DNA of 64,000 nucleotides from Bacillus crepusculi (GTDB taxonomy: Bacteria; Bacillota; Bacilli; Bacillales; Bacillaceae): assembly GCF_014764715.1 (NCBI RefSeq), contig NZ_JACXXE010000006.1, forward strand, positions 124,001-188,000. The letters are read 5' to 3'. The notes beneath the pieces are model-generated. The model had not been told where the DNA came from. It was given only the letters and a program-made list of their open reading frames with translations, and did no database searches. Positions within the stretch are counted from its first letter, which is position 1. Every line of letters starts with the position of its first letter. Below are positions 48,697-58,712 of this stretch, one piece after another. Made by a program: the position numbers and the translations under genes.

Positions 48697-49266
48697 ATGA
48701 AAAAAATAGGGTTGTTCGGCGGTACGTTTGATCCCCTGCATAATGGACATTTACTGATGGCGAATGAGGTGCGTTTTCAAGTGGGGCTTGATGAAATTTG
48801 GTTTATCCCAAATCACAAGCCTCCTCATAAAACAGGCGGGAAACGAGCAGATAGTCATCACCGGGTGAAAATGGTAGAAGAGGCGATTCAGTCTAATCCG
48901 CATTTTCAGCTAGAGCTCATTGAAATGGAGCGAGAGGGTCCATCTTATACAGTAGATACAGTGGAGCTGTTAAAGAAGCGCCATCCTGAAGATGAGTTCT
49001 TTTTTATGATTGGAGCGGACATGGTCGAGTATTTGCCAAAATGGCACCGGATTGATGATTTGCTTCAGATGATCACCTTTATTGGGATGAAACGACCAGG
49101 TTACGTTGGAAGCACGACATATCCTCTTTTATTTGCAGATGTTCCAGCTTTTGATGTATCATCGACAATGATTAGGCAGCGAATAGAGCAGGGAAAACCT
49201 GTCGATTATTTGATTCCGAAAGCTGTTGAGCGTTATATAAAGGAGCATCATTTATATGAATCGTGA
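48697..49266 (+). CDS. nadD: Nicotinate-nucleotide adenylyltransferase
   Basis: A 189-residue nucleotidyltransferase that makes NaAD from NaMN and ATP. The motifs are [11 protein letters not shown] near the start and S-S-T-M-I-R-Q-R near the end, the two halves of the ATP site. ATG 48697 follows GGTGGATGTG; the longer frame from 48634 lies within yqeI. It overlaps yqeK by 11 bases. Confidence 0.96.
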   Translation: MKKIGLFGGTFDPLHNGHLLMANEVRFQVGLDEIWFIPNHKPPHKTGGKRADSHHRVKMVEEAIQSNPHFQLELIEMEREGPSYTVDTVELLKKRHPEDEFFFMIGADMVEYLPKWHRIDDLLQMITFIGMKRPGYVGSTTYPLLFADVPAFDVSSTMIRQRIEQGKPVDYLIPKAVERYIKEHHLYES

Positions 49267-49819
49267 AGAAGCATTGAACTGTGTCAAAGAGCAGTTAACA
49301 GAGCATAGATATACTCATACACTTGGGGTTATGAATACGGCCATTTCATTAGCGGAACGGTTCGGTGCAGATGTGAAAAAAGCAGAGATCGCCGCTATTT
49401 TTCATGATTATGCCAAATTTAGACCAAAGGAAGAAATGAAGGGGATTATCGAGCAAGAACAGATGAACCCGCTATTGCTTGAATATTCACCCGAGCTTTG
49501 GCATGCCCCAGTTGGTGCCTATTTGGTCAAAAAGGAAGCTGGAATTGACGATCAAGACATTTTAACTGCCATTGAATTTCATACATCCGGCAGACCAGAC
49601 ATGACATTACTTGAAAAAGTCATTTATGTCGCTGATTATATCGAACCAGGACGTCATTTCCCTGGTGTCGAAGAAGTAAGGGAGTTAGCAGAGCAAGATT
49701 TGGACCATGCATTGATTCAATCGTTAAAAAACACCATCAGCTTTTTAATGAAAAAGAATCAGCCAGTCTTTCCAGATACACTTGCTACTTACAACTCGCT
49801 TGTGCATAAGAACAACTAA
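49256..49819 (+). CDS. yqeK: YqeK, HD-domain Ap4A hydrolase
   Basis: A 187-residue HD phosphohydrolase. H-T-L-G-V and F-H-D-Y-A-K hold the metal-binding His and the His-Asp pair, with E-F-H-T and D-Y-I-E-P-G-R downstream. It cleaves diadenosine tetraphosphate symmetrically. It follows nadD in most Firmicutes. ATG lies behind AAGGAG inside nadD. Confidence 0.94.
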   Translation: MNREEALNCVKEQLTEHRYTHTLGVMNTAISLAERFGADVKKAEIAAIFHDYAKFRPKEEMKGIIEQEQMNPLLLEYSPELWHAPVGAYLVKKEAGIDDQDILTAIEFHTSGRPDMTLLEKVIYVADYIEPGRHFPGVEEVRELAEQDLDHALIQSLKNTISFLMKKNQPVFPDTLATYNSLVHKNN

Positions 49820-49832
49820 GGAGGAATTTTGG

Positions 49833-50189
49833 ATGGATTCATCATCAATTTTAACCATCGCAGCAGGAGCGTGCGATGATAAGCGGGCTGAGGATATTAT
49901 TGCCCTTAATATGCAAGGAGTCTCACTTGTAGCAGATTATTTTCTCATTTGTCACGGGAATTCTGACAAACAAGTGCAGGCCATTGCAAGAGAAGTGAAA
50001 CATCTTGCAGAGGAAAGTGGAATCGAAGTGAAGAAGATGGAAGGCTTTGATGAGGCAAGATGGGTATTGATTGATTTAGGTGATGTCATTGCCCATGTGT
50101 TCCATAAAGAAGAAAGAGGATACTATAACCTAGAGAAGTTATGGGGAGATGCGCCGAGAGAAACGCTTTCACTTGGCATTAACTCATGA
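49833..50189 (+). CDS. rsfS: Ribosomal silencing factor RsfS
   Basis: A 118-residue protein that binds ribosomal protein L14 and blocks subunit joining in starvation. It has D-D-K-R-A-E-D-I-I-A-L-N, A-D-Y-F-L-I-C-H-G-N-S-D-K-Q-V, and E-K-L-W-G-D-A. ATG 49833 follows AGGAGG; the longer frame overlaps yqeK. It overlaps yqeM by 4 bases (ATGA). Confidence 0.95.
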   Translation: MDSSSILTIAAGACDDKRAEDIIALNMQGVSLVADYFLICHGNSDKQVQAIAREVKHLAEESGIEVKKMEGFDEARWVLIDLGDVIAHVFHKEERGYYNLEKLWGDAPRETLSLGINS

Positions 50190-50929
50190 TTTATCAAGGG
50201 TTTGCAGGTGTGTATGACGAGCTCATGACACATGCCCCTTATGATGAATGGGTTCAGTGGATCCAGCAGTACACCAAGCCAAAGGCTACAATCATTGATG
50301 TAGGCTGTGGAACTGGGGAGATTTCTCTTCGGTTAGCTGAAAAGGGTCACAACGTCACAGGGATTGATCTAAGTGAAGAGATGCTGGCCTTCGCGCAGCA
50401 AAAAGCGCAAGCTCACAAACAGTCCATTCAATTTTTACATCAAGATATGAGAGAGCTTACAGGTTTTGACCAAGCCTTTCAAGCAGCCGTTATTTGCTGT
50501 GATTCCTTAAACTACTTAAAAAACGAAAATGACGTCAAAAAAACCTTTAAAAACATGTTTCAGCTTTTAGAGGCAGAAGGGGTTTTACTCTTTGATGTTC
50601 ATACGCCTTATAAAATGGAAGAGGTATTCCCAGGCTCTACTTATGCAGATCAAGATGAAGAGATCAGCTACATTTGGCAGAGCGATAAAGGGGATGATAT
50701 GTATTCGGTCATTCATGATTTAAGCTTTTTTGTAAAGGACGGAGATGTGTATCAGCGTTATGATGAGACACATGAACAGCGTACATTTCCATTTGAGACA
50801 TATGCAGCGTTTCTTGAATCCGCTGGCTTCGAAAAGATTGAAGTGACGGCTGATTTTACAAATAAAGCTCCCGGGGAATTTGCCGAAAGATATTTTATCT
50901 CAGCCAAGAAACCAAAAACCATCGTTTAA
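50186..50929 (+). CDS. yqeM: YqeM, SAM-dependent methyltransferase
   Basis: A 247-residue class I methyltransferase. The SAM-binding motif I is I-I-D-V-G-C-G-T-G-E-I, with D-L-S-E-E-M-L and H-Q-D-M-R downstream. The acceptor is unknown. It is the last gene of the conserved operon and is separated from comER by a bidirectional terminator. Confidence 0.92.
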   Translation: MIYQGFAGVYDELMTHAPYDEWVQWIQQYTKPKATIIDVGCGTGEISLRLAEKGHNVTGIDLSEEMLAFAQQKAQAHKQSIQFLHQDMRELTGFDQAFQAAVICCDSLNYLKNENDVKKTFKNMFQLLEAEGVLLFDVHTPYKMEEVFPGSTYADQDEEISYIWQSDKGDDMYSVIHDLSFFVKDGDVYQRYDETHEQRTFPFETYAAFLESAGFEKIEVTADFTNKAPGEFAERYFISAKKPKTIV

Positions 50930-50946
50930 TGGAACGATGGTTTTTT
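50915..50946. terminator. Bidirectional terminator between yqeM and comER
   Basis: AAAACCATCGTT and AACGATGGTTTT form a perfect 12-bp stem with A and T flanks, between two convergent genes. Confidence 0.92.
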
Positions 50947-50977
50947 AAAACCCTTTTTTCGCTTATTGCAAAGAGCA

Positions 50978-51826
50978 TTAATTTCTGCGATCATCAGTAA
51001 ACACACTTGGCGGGTATTGATGCGCAACCGCTTCAAGATCCTCATTGAACTTTTCATGGGTGTTCTGAAAAAGGCGGTGGAACATATCTTGAACACCTGC
51101 TTCAAGAGCTTTAATGCCTTCACCAGTGACGCCGCCTTTCACACACACTTTCTCTTGCAGTGTAGGAAGGGTATAGACTCTTTTTTCAATCAAACGGCCA
51201 AGACCTACAAGCATATCCTCTGATAAGGTGGTGGCTTCTTCTTTTGAAATGTCGGTTTCTTCAACGGCTGCTTCAATCATTTTCTGAACGAGAAAGCTAA
51301 TAAAAGCAGGTCCGCAGCTGACAATATCTGACGCCGCTCTTGTAATGGAATGATGGATCTCGATTGGTGTTGAGATGCGCGAAGCTAGCTGTCTTAACGC
51401 TGTTTTTGTCGCAACATTGCATGATGAACCGAAAGTTAAAAGGGATGCGCCTGATAAAGCGCGGTTTGTAATGCTTGGGATGAGTCTAGCTGTTTGACAA
51501 GGAACGAGATCCTGAAGCTGTTCAGGATGAACTGGACTTGTGATGATGACAATCGTTTGCTGCTCTGTTAAAAGAGGGCTTAGCTCTTTTAATAGTGGAT
51601 AAATATCAAGTGGTTTCACACAAACAAAGATGAAATCTTTATTTGTGACAGCCCCTGAAAGCTGTTTTGTTACCTCAAGCTCTGGATGGTTCTTTTTTAT
51701 ATTGAACGCTTTTTCAATGGTTCGGTTTGTGATGGTGATGGATGAGGGATTGACTGCCTTTGATTCAATAAATGCCTCAGTAAGTATGGTACCCATGTTT
51801 CCTGTACCGATTAACCCTATATTCAA
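50978..51826 (-). CDS. comER: ComER, pyrroline-5-carboxylate reductase-like protein
   Basis: A 282-residue protein of the ProC superfamily. The N-terminal Rossmann motif is I-G-L-I-G-T-G-N-M-G-T, and the C-terminal dimerisation helix region has G-G-V-T-G-E-G. In B. subtilis comER lies divergent from comEA and affects sporulation and biofilm timing rather than competence. TTG 51826 follows AAGGAGGGAG; the longer frame runs into the comEA promoter. Confidence 0.93.
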   Translation of the reverse strand: MNIGLIGTGNMGTILTEAFIESKAVNPSSITITNRTIEKAFNIKKNHPELEVTKQLSGAVTNKDFIFVCVKPLDIYPLLKELSPLLTEQQTIVIITSPVHPEQLQDLVPCQTARLIPSITNRALSGASLLTFGSSCNVATKTALRQLASRISTPIEIHHSITRAASDIVSCGPAFISFLVQKMIEAAVEETDISKEEATTLSEDMLVGLGRLIEKRVYTLPTLQEKVCVKGGVTGEGIKALEAGVQDMFHRLFQNTHEKFNEDLEAVAHQYPPSVFTDDRRN

Positions 51827-51916
51827 ACGTTCTCCCTCCTTAGACGTATAGGATCTGTTATCTTCTAAACAGTATGTTGAGCAGTAGAAAAATATGATTG
51901 AAAGAAGCGTGAGCAA

Positions 51917-52546
51917 GTGAAGCGACTCATTCCATTGAAAAAATACAGTCTTTATATTGCTATCGGGATCATGATTGTGATCACCATCAGTTTCTTCTTT
52001 TTAGCAGGTAAAGGGGGGAAAAATGCAGAGCCGGGTGTATTGAAGGAAAATATAGAAAGCCCAGTCACATTGGAAGAAAAAGAAGAGGGGGCAGAAAGTG
52101 AACCCTCATCCATTGTTGTAGAGGTCAAAGGAGCTGTAAGGAAGCCGGGTGTTTATACGTTTCGATCAGAGGACCGGGTGGAGGAAGCAATTAAAAGAGC
52201 AGGGGGCTTTACAAAAAAAGCGGATACGTATGAGATCAATCAAGCGGCCAAATTAGAGGATAGTATGATGATTTATGTCAGGAAGCAGGGAGAAACGGAG
52301 AGGCAGACGCAATCAACAGCAGCTGTCGCGTCATCCCGGAATGAAAAGAGTCAAAGTGTCAATGTCAATCAAGCTGATGCAGCAGAATTGCAGACAATTA
52401 ACGGAATCGGACCAGCCAAAGCAGAAGCCATCATTGCCTATAGAGAGGAACATGGAGATTTTCAACAAATTGAAGATTTGCGGAACATTTCGGGCTTTGG
52501 AGAAAAGACAGTTGAACGGCTGAAAAGTCAATTGACCGTGAAGTAG
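51917..52546 (+). CDS. comEA: ComEA, competence DNA receptor
   Basis: A 209-residue membrane-anchored DNA-binding protein. One N-terminal membrane span (residues 12-30) is followed by a SLBB-like oligomerisation domain (E-V-K-G-A-V-R-K-P-G-V-Y) and a C-terminal helix-hairpin-helix domain (N-G-I-G-P-A-K-A and S-G-F-G-E-K-T). It binds incoming double-stranded DNA at the membrane. Start is GTG 51917 with a weak GAAAGAAG site. ComK should activate the operon. Confidence 0.95.
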   Translation: MKRLIPLKKYSLYIAIGIMIVITISFFFLAGKGGKNAEPGVLKENIESPVTLEEKEEGAESEPSSIVVEVKGAVRKPGVYTFRSEDRVEEAIKRAGGFTKKADTYEINQAAKLEDSMMIYVRKQGETERQTQSTAAVASSRNEKSQSVNVNQADAAELQTINGIGPAKAEAIIAYREEHGDFQQIEDLRNISGFGEKTVERLKSQLTVK

Positions 52547-52610
52547 AATTGACGGTATAGAAGAAACGCATGTACACTTAATAACAACATCATTCTGGAG
52601 GGATCAACTC

Positions 52611-53180
52611 GTGGAAAGAATTTCATGGAATCAATATTTTATGGCACAAAGCCATTTGCTTGCCTTGCGAAGCACCTGTGAGCGGCTAGCTGTTGGGGCG
52701 ACCATCGTAAGAGACAAGCGCATCATTGCAGGAGGATACAATGGCTCCATTGCTGGTGATGTCCATTGTGCAGATGTAGGATGCTATGTCATTGATCATC
52801 ACTGTGTACGCACCATCCATGCGGAAATGAACGCCATTTTACAATGTGCCAAATTCGGCGCACCGACGGCTGATGCTGAAATATATGTCACGCATTTTCC
52901 TTGTTTGCAGTGCTGTAAAGCCATTATTCAAGCGGGCATTCGAACAGTGTATTATGCAAAGGATTATAAAAATCATCCATATGCTATCGATTTATTTGAG
53001 CAGGCCGGCGTTCAAACGGAACAGGTCGAGCTAGATGAAATGATCATTGACTTAAAAAATCAAGAAAAATTAGCCTTTGTTGCAGATTTAATCGGCAAGC
53101 TGAGTGAATCAGGACTTAGCGAAACAGAAATACGAGACATGCATGAAAAGGCGAATCAATTATTTACTTCCTATGTTTAA
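52611..53180 (+). CDS. comEB: ComEB, dCMP deaminase family
   Basis: A 189-residue zinc deaminase. The active site is H-A-E-M-N-A and P-C-L-Q-C-C, with R-S-T-C-E-R near the N-terminus. It converts dCMP to dUMP. It is in the comE operon but is dispensable for transformation in B. subtilis. GTG 52611 follows GGAGGGA. The 3' end overlaps comEC. Confidence 0.95.
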   Translation: MERISWNQYFMAQSHLLALRSTCERLAVGATIVRDKRIIAGGYNGSIAGDVHCADVGCYVIDHHCVRTIHAEMNAILQCAKFGAPTADAEIYVTHFPCLQCCKAIIQAGIRTVYYAKDYKNHPYAIDLFEQAGVQTEQVELDEMIIDLKNQEKLAFVADLIGKLSESGLSETEIRDMHEKANQLFTSYV

Positions 53181-55500
53181 CTATTTGCCGTTCGGGGCGA
53201 TTTCAGCAGCAGTCGGAATTGCCCTGGCCGCATTTCATCTTCATATGTATTTCCTTCTCTTTCTTCTCATGATATTACTTCTTAGCCTACTGAAAAAAAC
53301 ACCCCAGCTCTTTCTGATGGTTAGCTTGTGCGGAACTGTCTATACACTCATCTTTATGGTTCATCAGTCTCTTGAGGCGGATCATGTGATAAAAGAAAAA
53401 CCATTTTCTGGTTCAGTTGTGATTGAAAGTATTCCGAAAATAGATGGCAATCGTTTTTCAGCGACCGTGTCAGCAGAGAAGGATCGGCTGGCGGCTTTTT
53501 ATACAATTCAAACTGAGCATGAAAAAGTAGCGCTGAAAGATATAGAGCCAGGTATGAGCTGCCATTTGGCAGGTGATGTTCGACTACCTAAACACGCAAC
53601 CGTTCCTAACGGGTTTCAATACGATCAATTTCTAAAAACAAAAGGAATTGATGCTATTTTCTTACCGCAGTCGATCAAAAACTGTACAAAAAAAGACAGT
53701 TCTTCCTATTTCCTTCAAGCGATGAGGCAAAAGGGCTTAAAATTCATAGAAGATCATGTGCCAAAAAACTCTGCTGGAATTGTACAAGCACTCATTTTTG
53801 GAGATCGTGAATTGATTGATCCTGAAACGTTAAGAGATTATCAAATGCTCGGCATTATTCATTTACTAGCGATTTCAGGACTGCATGTGCAAACGCTTCT
53901 TGCTTGTTTATTTTGGTGTCTGCTTCGTGCCGGCGTGACAAGAGAGACTGCACGTATTCTTTTATTATGCTTTCTACCGATTTATGCTTGTTTAACAGGT
54001 GCTGCACCATCTGTTTTAAGAGCTTGTCTCATGGCAGGAATCTATTTAGTGATGACTAGCCTGCCAAAAGAAATGAAACAGCCTTCAGTGGTGGTATTAA
54101 GCGCGACGTTTTTGCTCTTATTAGCGATTCATCCCCTTTATTTATTTGATATCGGCTTTCAGCTTTCATTTGTGGTGACGATTTTTATTTTGTTATCGGT
54201 TAGGATCTTATCAAAAGCGAAAAGTGCAGTGATGCAATTATTCCTTATTTCCTTTGTTGCGCAGCTTGCCTCGCTTCCTGTTCTTTTATATCATTTTCAG
54301 CAATTTTCTTTGCTAAGCGTCCCTTTGAATATGATATTTGTCCCTTTTTATACAACCGTTGTCATGCCTTTCTCTTTACTCTTTTTTCTTTTATCTATGG
54401 TTTACCTCCCGCTTGGTCAAACATTATTTCAACTGCTTGATTCAGTGATTCAGCTGAGTCATCAGTTGTCAGCACATATGGCTGTTTATGATGGATTTAA
54501 CCTCATTTTTATGAAATCTACTTGGTGGCATGTTCTTCTTGAAGTGAGTGCCGTTATTTTTTTGTTATATATGCTGGAGTGCAAAACCTCCGTGAAATCT
54601 TATGCTGTAGCGATTCTTTTTCTCGCTTGTGTGCTGAGTGTACACTATGTTACGCCGAATTTTTTTCAAAAAGGTGAGGTCACGATGCTGGATGTAGGGC
54701 AGGGGGATAGTTTGTTTATTCAATTGCCCTATCGCAAGGGGCATTTATTAGTAGATACAGGAGGCAGACTATCCTTCGAAGAAGAGCCGTGGAAAAAAAG
54801 ACGTAAAGTGTCTACAATTGGTGATCAAACGCTCATACCGTTTCTGCATTCTAAAGGAATAGCAAAACTTGATGTCCTCATCCTCACACATGCGGATCAA
54901 GACCACATGGGAGAAGCGGTTCGTTTAATCAAGCGGAATAAAGTGAAGCGGCTGGCCGTGCCAAAAGGCTTTGCCCGAAGCCCAGAGGATGCACAGCTAT
55001 TAAAAGAAGCAGCTGATCAAGGGATACATGTTGATGAATTAGAGAGAGGAGATAAGCTTCAGGTGGGAGGGCAAGAATTTGAGGTTCTTCATCCGGCGCG
55101 AGGCCGGGTAACAAGTAAGAATAATGATTCACTTGTGCTTACCTTTACTCTTGGCGGGAAGCGTTTTATCTTCACAGGAGACCTTGAACAAGAAGGTGAG
55201 CGAGACATCATAGAAGCGTATCCTCATCTTCGTGCGGATGTATTGAAGGTTGGACATCACGGCAGTAAAGGATCAACAAGTGAGGAATGGCTTCAGCATC
55301 TACGGCCGTCGTATGCATTGATTTCATCAGGTGAAGGAAATCGTTATCAGCACCCTCATCAAGAAGTTTTAAAAAAATTAAAGGACCAGCAAACGCTGGT
55401 GTACCGTACCGATATCCACGGGAGTGTGAGCTATGAATTTCTCGAAGAGGCTGGAACGTTTTACGCTCATCCTCCATATGATATCTTACAAAATCAATAA
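53143..55500 (+). CDS. comEC: ComEC, DNA uptake channel
   Basis: A 785-residue polytopic membrane protein that forms the channel for single-stranded DNA. An N-terminal OB-like region is followed by the competence domain (H-L-L-A-I-S-G-L-H-V, G-A-A-P-S-V-L-R-A) and a C-terminal metallo-beta-lactamase domain (T-H-A-D-Q-D-H, V-G-H-H-G-S) that may degrade the other strand. ATG 53143 or 53173 is the start; both lie inside comEB with weak sites, implying translational coupling. Confidence 0.94.
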   Translation: MKRRINYLLPMFNYLPFGAISAAVGIALAAFHLHMYFLLFLLMILLLSLLKKTPQLFLMVSLCGTVYTLIFMVHQSLEADHVIKEKPFSGSVVIESIPKIDGNRFSATVSAEKDRLAAFYTIQTEHEKVALKDIEPGMSCHLAGDVRLPKHATVPNGFQYDQFLKTKGIDAIFLPQSIKNCTKKDSSSYFLQAMRQKGLKFIEDHVPKNSAGIVQALIFGDRELIDPETLRDYQMLGIIHLLAISGLHVQTLLACLFWCLLRAGVTRETARILLLCFLPIYACLTGAAPSVLRACLMAGIYLVMTSLPKEMKQPSVVVLSATFLLLLAIHPLYLFDIGFQLSFVVTIFILLSVRILSKAKSAVMQLFLISFVAQLASLPVLLYHFQQFSLLSVPLNMIFVPFYTTVVMPFSLLFFLLSMVYLPLGQTLFQLLDSVIQLSHQLSAHMAVYDGFNLIFMKSTWWHVLLEVSAVIFLLYMLECKTSVKSYAVAILFLACVLSVHYVTPNFFQKGEVTMLDVGQGDSLFIQLPYRKGHLLVDTGGRLSFEEEPWKKRRKVSTIGDQTLIPFLHSKGIAKLDVLILTHADQDHMGEAVRLIKRNKVKRLAVPKGFARSPEDAQLLKEAADQGIHVDELERGDKLQVGGQEFEVLHPARGRVTSKNNDSLVLTFTLGGKRFIFTGDLEQEGERDIIEAYPHLRADVLKVGHHGSKGSTSEEWLQHLRPSYALISSGEGNRYQHPHQEVLKKLKDQQTLVYRTDIHGSVSYEFLEEAGTFYAHPPYDILQNQ

Positions 55501-55524
55501 AAAAACTGCCAAAACGGCAGTCAT
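55499..55524. terminator. Bidirectional terminator between comEC and yqzM
   Basis: AACTGCC and GGCAGT pair around AAAAC, with a run of A on the left (T on the minus strand). Confidence 0.8.
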
Positions 55525-55539
55525 CGTACATTCATGAAG

Positions 55540-55674
55540 TTAAGATCCAACGAGGTGTATAATTGTTGCCAAAATAAACATTGAGGCGAAAAATCCGAAT
55601 GTGACGATAAAACCAACGGCTGAGTCGGTCACATCATTCCGCTTGCTTTGAACATTTTTTTCAAATTCATTCAT
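55540..55674 (-). CDS. yqzM: YqzM, small single-span membrane protein
   Basis: A 44-residue protein. It begins M-N-E-F-E-K-N-V-Q-S-K-R-N-D and has one membrane span, G-F-I-V-T-F-G-F-F-A-S-M-F-I-L-A. It matches B. subtilis YqzM nearly throughout and sits in the same place between comEC and holA. ATG 55674 follows AGGAGGG. The function is unknown. Confidence 0.92.
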   Translation of the reverse strand: MNEFEKNVQSKRNDVTDSAVGFIVTFGFFASMFILATIIHLVGS

Positions 55675-55911
55675 TTTCATCCCTCCTGGCTAATTTTAGT
55701 ATACTTGAACTCTTTTGGAATTGCTATAAGGTAAAGTAACCGTTTTCCTTTTTCATGATCATTTTATGAATATCGTCTGACAGCGAGCTGACCCGGGAGC
55801 TTGCGCCAGACGTTTACTATAAATGAGGAGGCGGCACTTTCAGCTTCCTCTTTACTAATGTCTTCGCACACTTTAGGATAGAGGAGGAAGTGAAAGAGAG
55901 GGATTCAATTT

Positions 55912-56931
55912 ATGGTCTTTGAGATATGGAACAATTTTAAAAAAGGGGATATCCATCCCGTTTATTGCTTATATGGAAAAGAAACGTATTTACTACAAGA
56001 AACAGCTGCTAAACTGAGACAAGCTGTCGTTGACGAGGAAGCAAAGGATTTTAATTACTCCGTCTTCGATATGGAAGAGGTGCCGCTGGAACAGGCTGTG
56101 ACGGACGCAGAAACCTTTCCGTTTATGGGAGAACGACGTCTCGTTGTGATCAAGAATCCTTATTTTCTTACAGCAGAAAAGAAAAAGGAGAAGATCGAGC
56201 ATCAGCTTTCCGTATTAGAAGCTTACTTAGAAAAGCCAGCACCCTATACTGTTCTCGTGTTATTAGCGCCATATGAAAAACTGGATGAACGTAAAAAAAT
56301 CACGAAATTACTGAAAAAGAAAGCGGCTGTCGTTGAGGCGAAAGAGTTAAACCCTAAAGAAACAACTGATTTCACCATCACCTTGGTGAAGACAGAAGGA
56401 AAGGCGATCTCGGCTGAAGCGGCAGGGCAGCTTGTCATGCTGTGCGGCGGGAGTCTGTCCTCACTTTTTCAAGAGGTTCGAAAGCTAAGTACATATATTG
56501 GAGAGCGAGAGGAAATTGAGCTAGCGGATGTCAATCAGCTTGTTGCGCGCAGCTTAGAGCAGAATATTTTCGAATTGATTAACCAAATTGTAAACAGACG
56601 CCGCTCAGAAGCCATGCAAATGTTTTATGACCTTTTAAAGCAAAATGAGGAACCCATTAAAATATTGGCGCTCATTTCAAATCAATTTCGTTTGATTTTG
56701 CAGACAAAGTACTTTGCTCAGCAAGGATACGGGCAAAAACAAATTGCGTCAAACCTAAAGGTCCATCCATTCCGCGTTAAACTCGCCATGGACCAGGCAA
56801 AACTGTTTTCAGAAGAAGAACTAAAGCAGATCGTCAAAGAGCTCTCAACGATCGATTATGAAATGAAAACGGGTAAAAAAGACAAGCAGCTATTACTAGA
56901 ATTGTTCCTGCTTCGATTATTAGGCGCTTGA
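55912..56931 (+). CDS. holA: DNA polymerase III delta subunit
   Basis: A 339-residue clamp-loader subunit (YqeN). The start V-Y-C-L-Y-G-K-E-T-Y-L is the family signature, then F-P-F-M-G-E-R-R-L-V-V-I and a C-terminal helical collar domain. It opens the beta clamp. There is a small structured region upstream (an imperfect CGTCTG...CAGACG hairpin, 55777-55816) of unknown role. ATG 55912 follows AGAGAGGGA. Confidence 0.95.
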   Translation: MVFEIWNNFKKGDIHPVYCLYGKETYLLQETAAKLRQAVVDEEAKDFNYSVFDMEEVPLEQAVTDAETFPFMGERRLVVIKNPYFLTAEKKKEKIEHQLSVLEAYLEKPAPYTVLVLLAPYEKLDERKKITKLLKKKAAVVEAKELNPKETTDFTITLVKTEGKAISAEAAGQLVMLCGGSLSSLFQEVRKLSTYIGEREEIELADVNQLVARSLEQNIFELINQIVNRRRSEAMQMFYDLLKQNEEPIKILALISNQFRLILQTKYFAQQGYGQKQIASNLKVHPFRVKLAMDQAKLFSEEELKQIVKELSTIDYEMKTGKKDKQLLLELFLLRLLGA

Positions 56932-56937
56932 ACATAA

Positions 56938-56969
56938 AAAAACGACCTTCTAAAAAGAGGGTCGTTTTT
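56938..56969. terminator. Bidirectional terminator between holA and rpsT
   Basis: AACGACCTTCT and AGAGGGTCGTT pair with one G-T, flanked by A7 and T5. The two genes converge here. Confidence 0.9.
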
Positions 56970-57065
56970 GTTTAGATGTATAATTGCCAGTCTGTCCTTA
57001 TGGCTGAGCCGGTCAGGACGGACGTACAGTTAAACAGGTGCCTCATCACTGAGGCGTTGCAAGCA

Positions 57066-57332
57066 TTATGCAGAAAGTCCGTTTACTTGTTTAGCAAGTC
57101 TTGATTTGTAACGCGCAGCTGCGTTTTTGTGTACAAGACCAGTTTTAACGGCTTTGTCAATGCGTTTTGCAGCAGAAGAAAGAGCAGCTTTTGCTTGCTC
57201 AGCATCGTTGTTAGCTACAGAAACTTCAACTTGTTTAATCGCAGTACGCATCGCAGATTTGATTGTTGCGTTGTGTGCACGGCGCTCGTTATTCGTTTTT
57301 GTACGTTTGATCGCTGATTTAATATTTGGCAT
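57066..57332 (-). CDS. rpsT: 30S ribosomal protein S20
   Basis: An 88-residue basic protein binding the 5' domain of 16S r[13 protein letters not shown] and [10 protein letters not shown] are conserved. ATG 57332 follows AGGAGGTG. The gene is in the usual place between holA and gpr on the opposite strand. Confidence 0.97.
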   Translation of the reverse strand: MPNIKSAIKRTKTNNERRAHNATIKSAMRTAIKQVEVSVANNDAEQAKAALSSAAKRIDKAVKTGLVHKNAAARYKSRLAKQVNGLSA

Positions 57333-57404
57333 GTGTTTCACCTCCTAAGATACAACCTAAACACAATTGTCTTAAGGTTAAATCTTCACAATAGAACAAG
57401 TTGT

Positions 57405-57433
57405 ATTCTATCAAACACACCTTTAGAATGCAA
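57405..57433 (-). promoter_or_regulatory. Sigma-A promoter of rpsT
   Basis: On the minus strand TTGCAT (57428-57433), 17 bases, TAGAAT (57405-57410), 73 bases before the rpsT start. Confidence 0.75.
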
Positions 57434-57530
57434 TATAAATGTAAAGTATTTTTCATTGATGAAGCGCTCGAATGTTTCTTTATAGAGATGGAAAGACTAC
57501 TGTTAATTACTTGGTGGAAGGAGCCTTTTT

Positions 57531-58646
57531 ATGAAGAAACAGAAACTCGATTTAAGCGCTTATCAAATCCGGACAGACTTGGCCGTTGAAACAAAAGAGA
57601 TACTAGAACAAGAGAACGATCCGAATGTCGTCAAAAAGGACGGCATTCAAGGGATTGTCGAGAAGGAAAAGGAAGAGCACGGCATCCGCATCCGCACTGT
57701 GGAGATCACGAAAGAAGGAGAGGAGCTGACAGGAAAAAAGGCAGGTACATACTTGACACTTGAGGCGCAGGGTATTCGGGAGAAGGATTCTGAGATGCAA
57801 GAAAAAGTAGTCGAGGTCTTCGCCCGTCATTTTGCCCAGTTTTTAAAGGACCGAGGAATTGAGGCAGATGCGAGCTGTCTTGTAGTGGGACTCGGAAACT
57901 GGAATGTCACGCCAGATGCGTTAGGACCACTCACAGTTGAAAACCTGCTTGTGACCCGTCATCTATTTGAATTACAGCCGGAAAATGTACAGGAAGGCTA
58001 TCGCCCAGTGTCCTCTTTATCACCTGGTGTCATGGGACTGACTGGAATTGAAACAAGTGACATTATACAAGGTGTGATCGAGCGATCCAAACCTGATTTT
58101 GTCATCGCCATAGATGCACTTGCTGCTCGTGCAGTGGAACGTGTGAATACAACGATTCAAATGTCTGATACAGGCATCCATCCAGGATCTGGTGTAGGGA
58201 ATAAGCGCAAGGAGTTAAGCAAAGAAACCTTAGGGATTCCAGTGATTGCAATTGGCGTCCCAACAGTAGTTGATGCAGTGACGATCGCAAGTGACACCAT
58301 TGATTATGTTTTAAAGCATTTTGGTAGAGAACTGAAAGATGATAGACCGTCTCGTTCTCTTGTGCCAGCTGGTCTGACATTTGGGAAGAAAAAGGTGCTA
58401 AACGAAGAAGACTTGCCAGATGAAGAAACGCGTCAATCCTTTTTAGGCATCGTAGGAACGCTTCCTGATGAAGAGAAAAGGCAGCTAATTCATGAAGTAC
58501 TTGCGCCGCTAGGGCAAAATTTAATGGTGACGCCTAAGGAAGTGGATACATTTATTGACGATATGTCAAACGTTCTCGCCAATGGATTAAACACAGCACT
58601 TCATCAAAAAATCTCTCAAGATAACAAAGGTTCTTATAATCATTAA
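57531..58646 (+). CDS. gpr: Germination protease GPR
   Basis: A 371-residue aspartic-type protease that degrades small acid-soluble proteins when the spore germinates. It is made as a zymogen. The N-terminal pro-region runs to about residue 16. [16 protein letters not shown] holds catalytic Asp candidates, and A-I-D-A-L-A-A-R and G-V-G-N-K-R-K are conserved. ATG 57531 follows AAGGAG. Sigma-G control is expected, but no convincing promoter was read. Confidence 0.96.
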   Translation: MKKQKLDLSAYQIRTDLAVETKEILEQENDPNVVKKDGIQGIVEKEKEEHGIRIRTVEITKEGEELTGKKAGTYLTLEAQGIREKDSEMQEKVVEVFARHFAQFLKDRGIEADASCLVVGLGNWNVTPDALGPLTVENLLVTRHLFELQPENVQEGYRPVSSLSPGVMGLTGIETSDIIQGVIERSKPDFVIAIDALAARAVERVNTTIQMSDTGIHPGSGVGNKRKELSKETLGIPVIAIGVPTVVDAVTIASDTIDYVLKHFGRELKDDRPSRSLVPAGLTFGKKKVLNEEDLPDEETRQSFLGIVGTLPDEEKRQLIHEVLAPLGQNLMVTPKEVDTFIDDMSNVLANGLNTALHQKISQDNKGSYNH

Positions 58647-58712
58647 TCGGTTCTACTTTCTCTAGCTCGCTCATAGTGTAATTACTAGAAAGCGTGCTGG
58701 AGGGAGTAAATC

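Noticed and set aside
51917-52546. Nested ORFs inside comEA, comEB and comEC
   Set aside because: All lie in alternative frames of well-recognised genes and lack ribosome-binding sites.
55777-55850. Structured region before holA as a possible riboswitch or sRNA
   Set aside because: An imperfect CGTCTG/CAGACG hairpin is visible but matches no known class and has no clear promoter or terminator.
57420-57475. Sigma-G promoter of gpr
   Set aside because: Candidates such as GCAATA...CATTGATG have too many mismatches to report.
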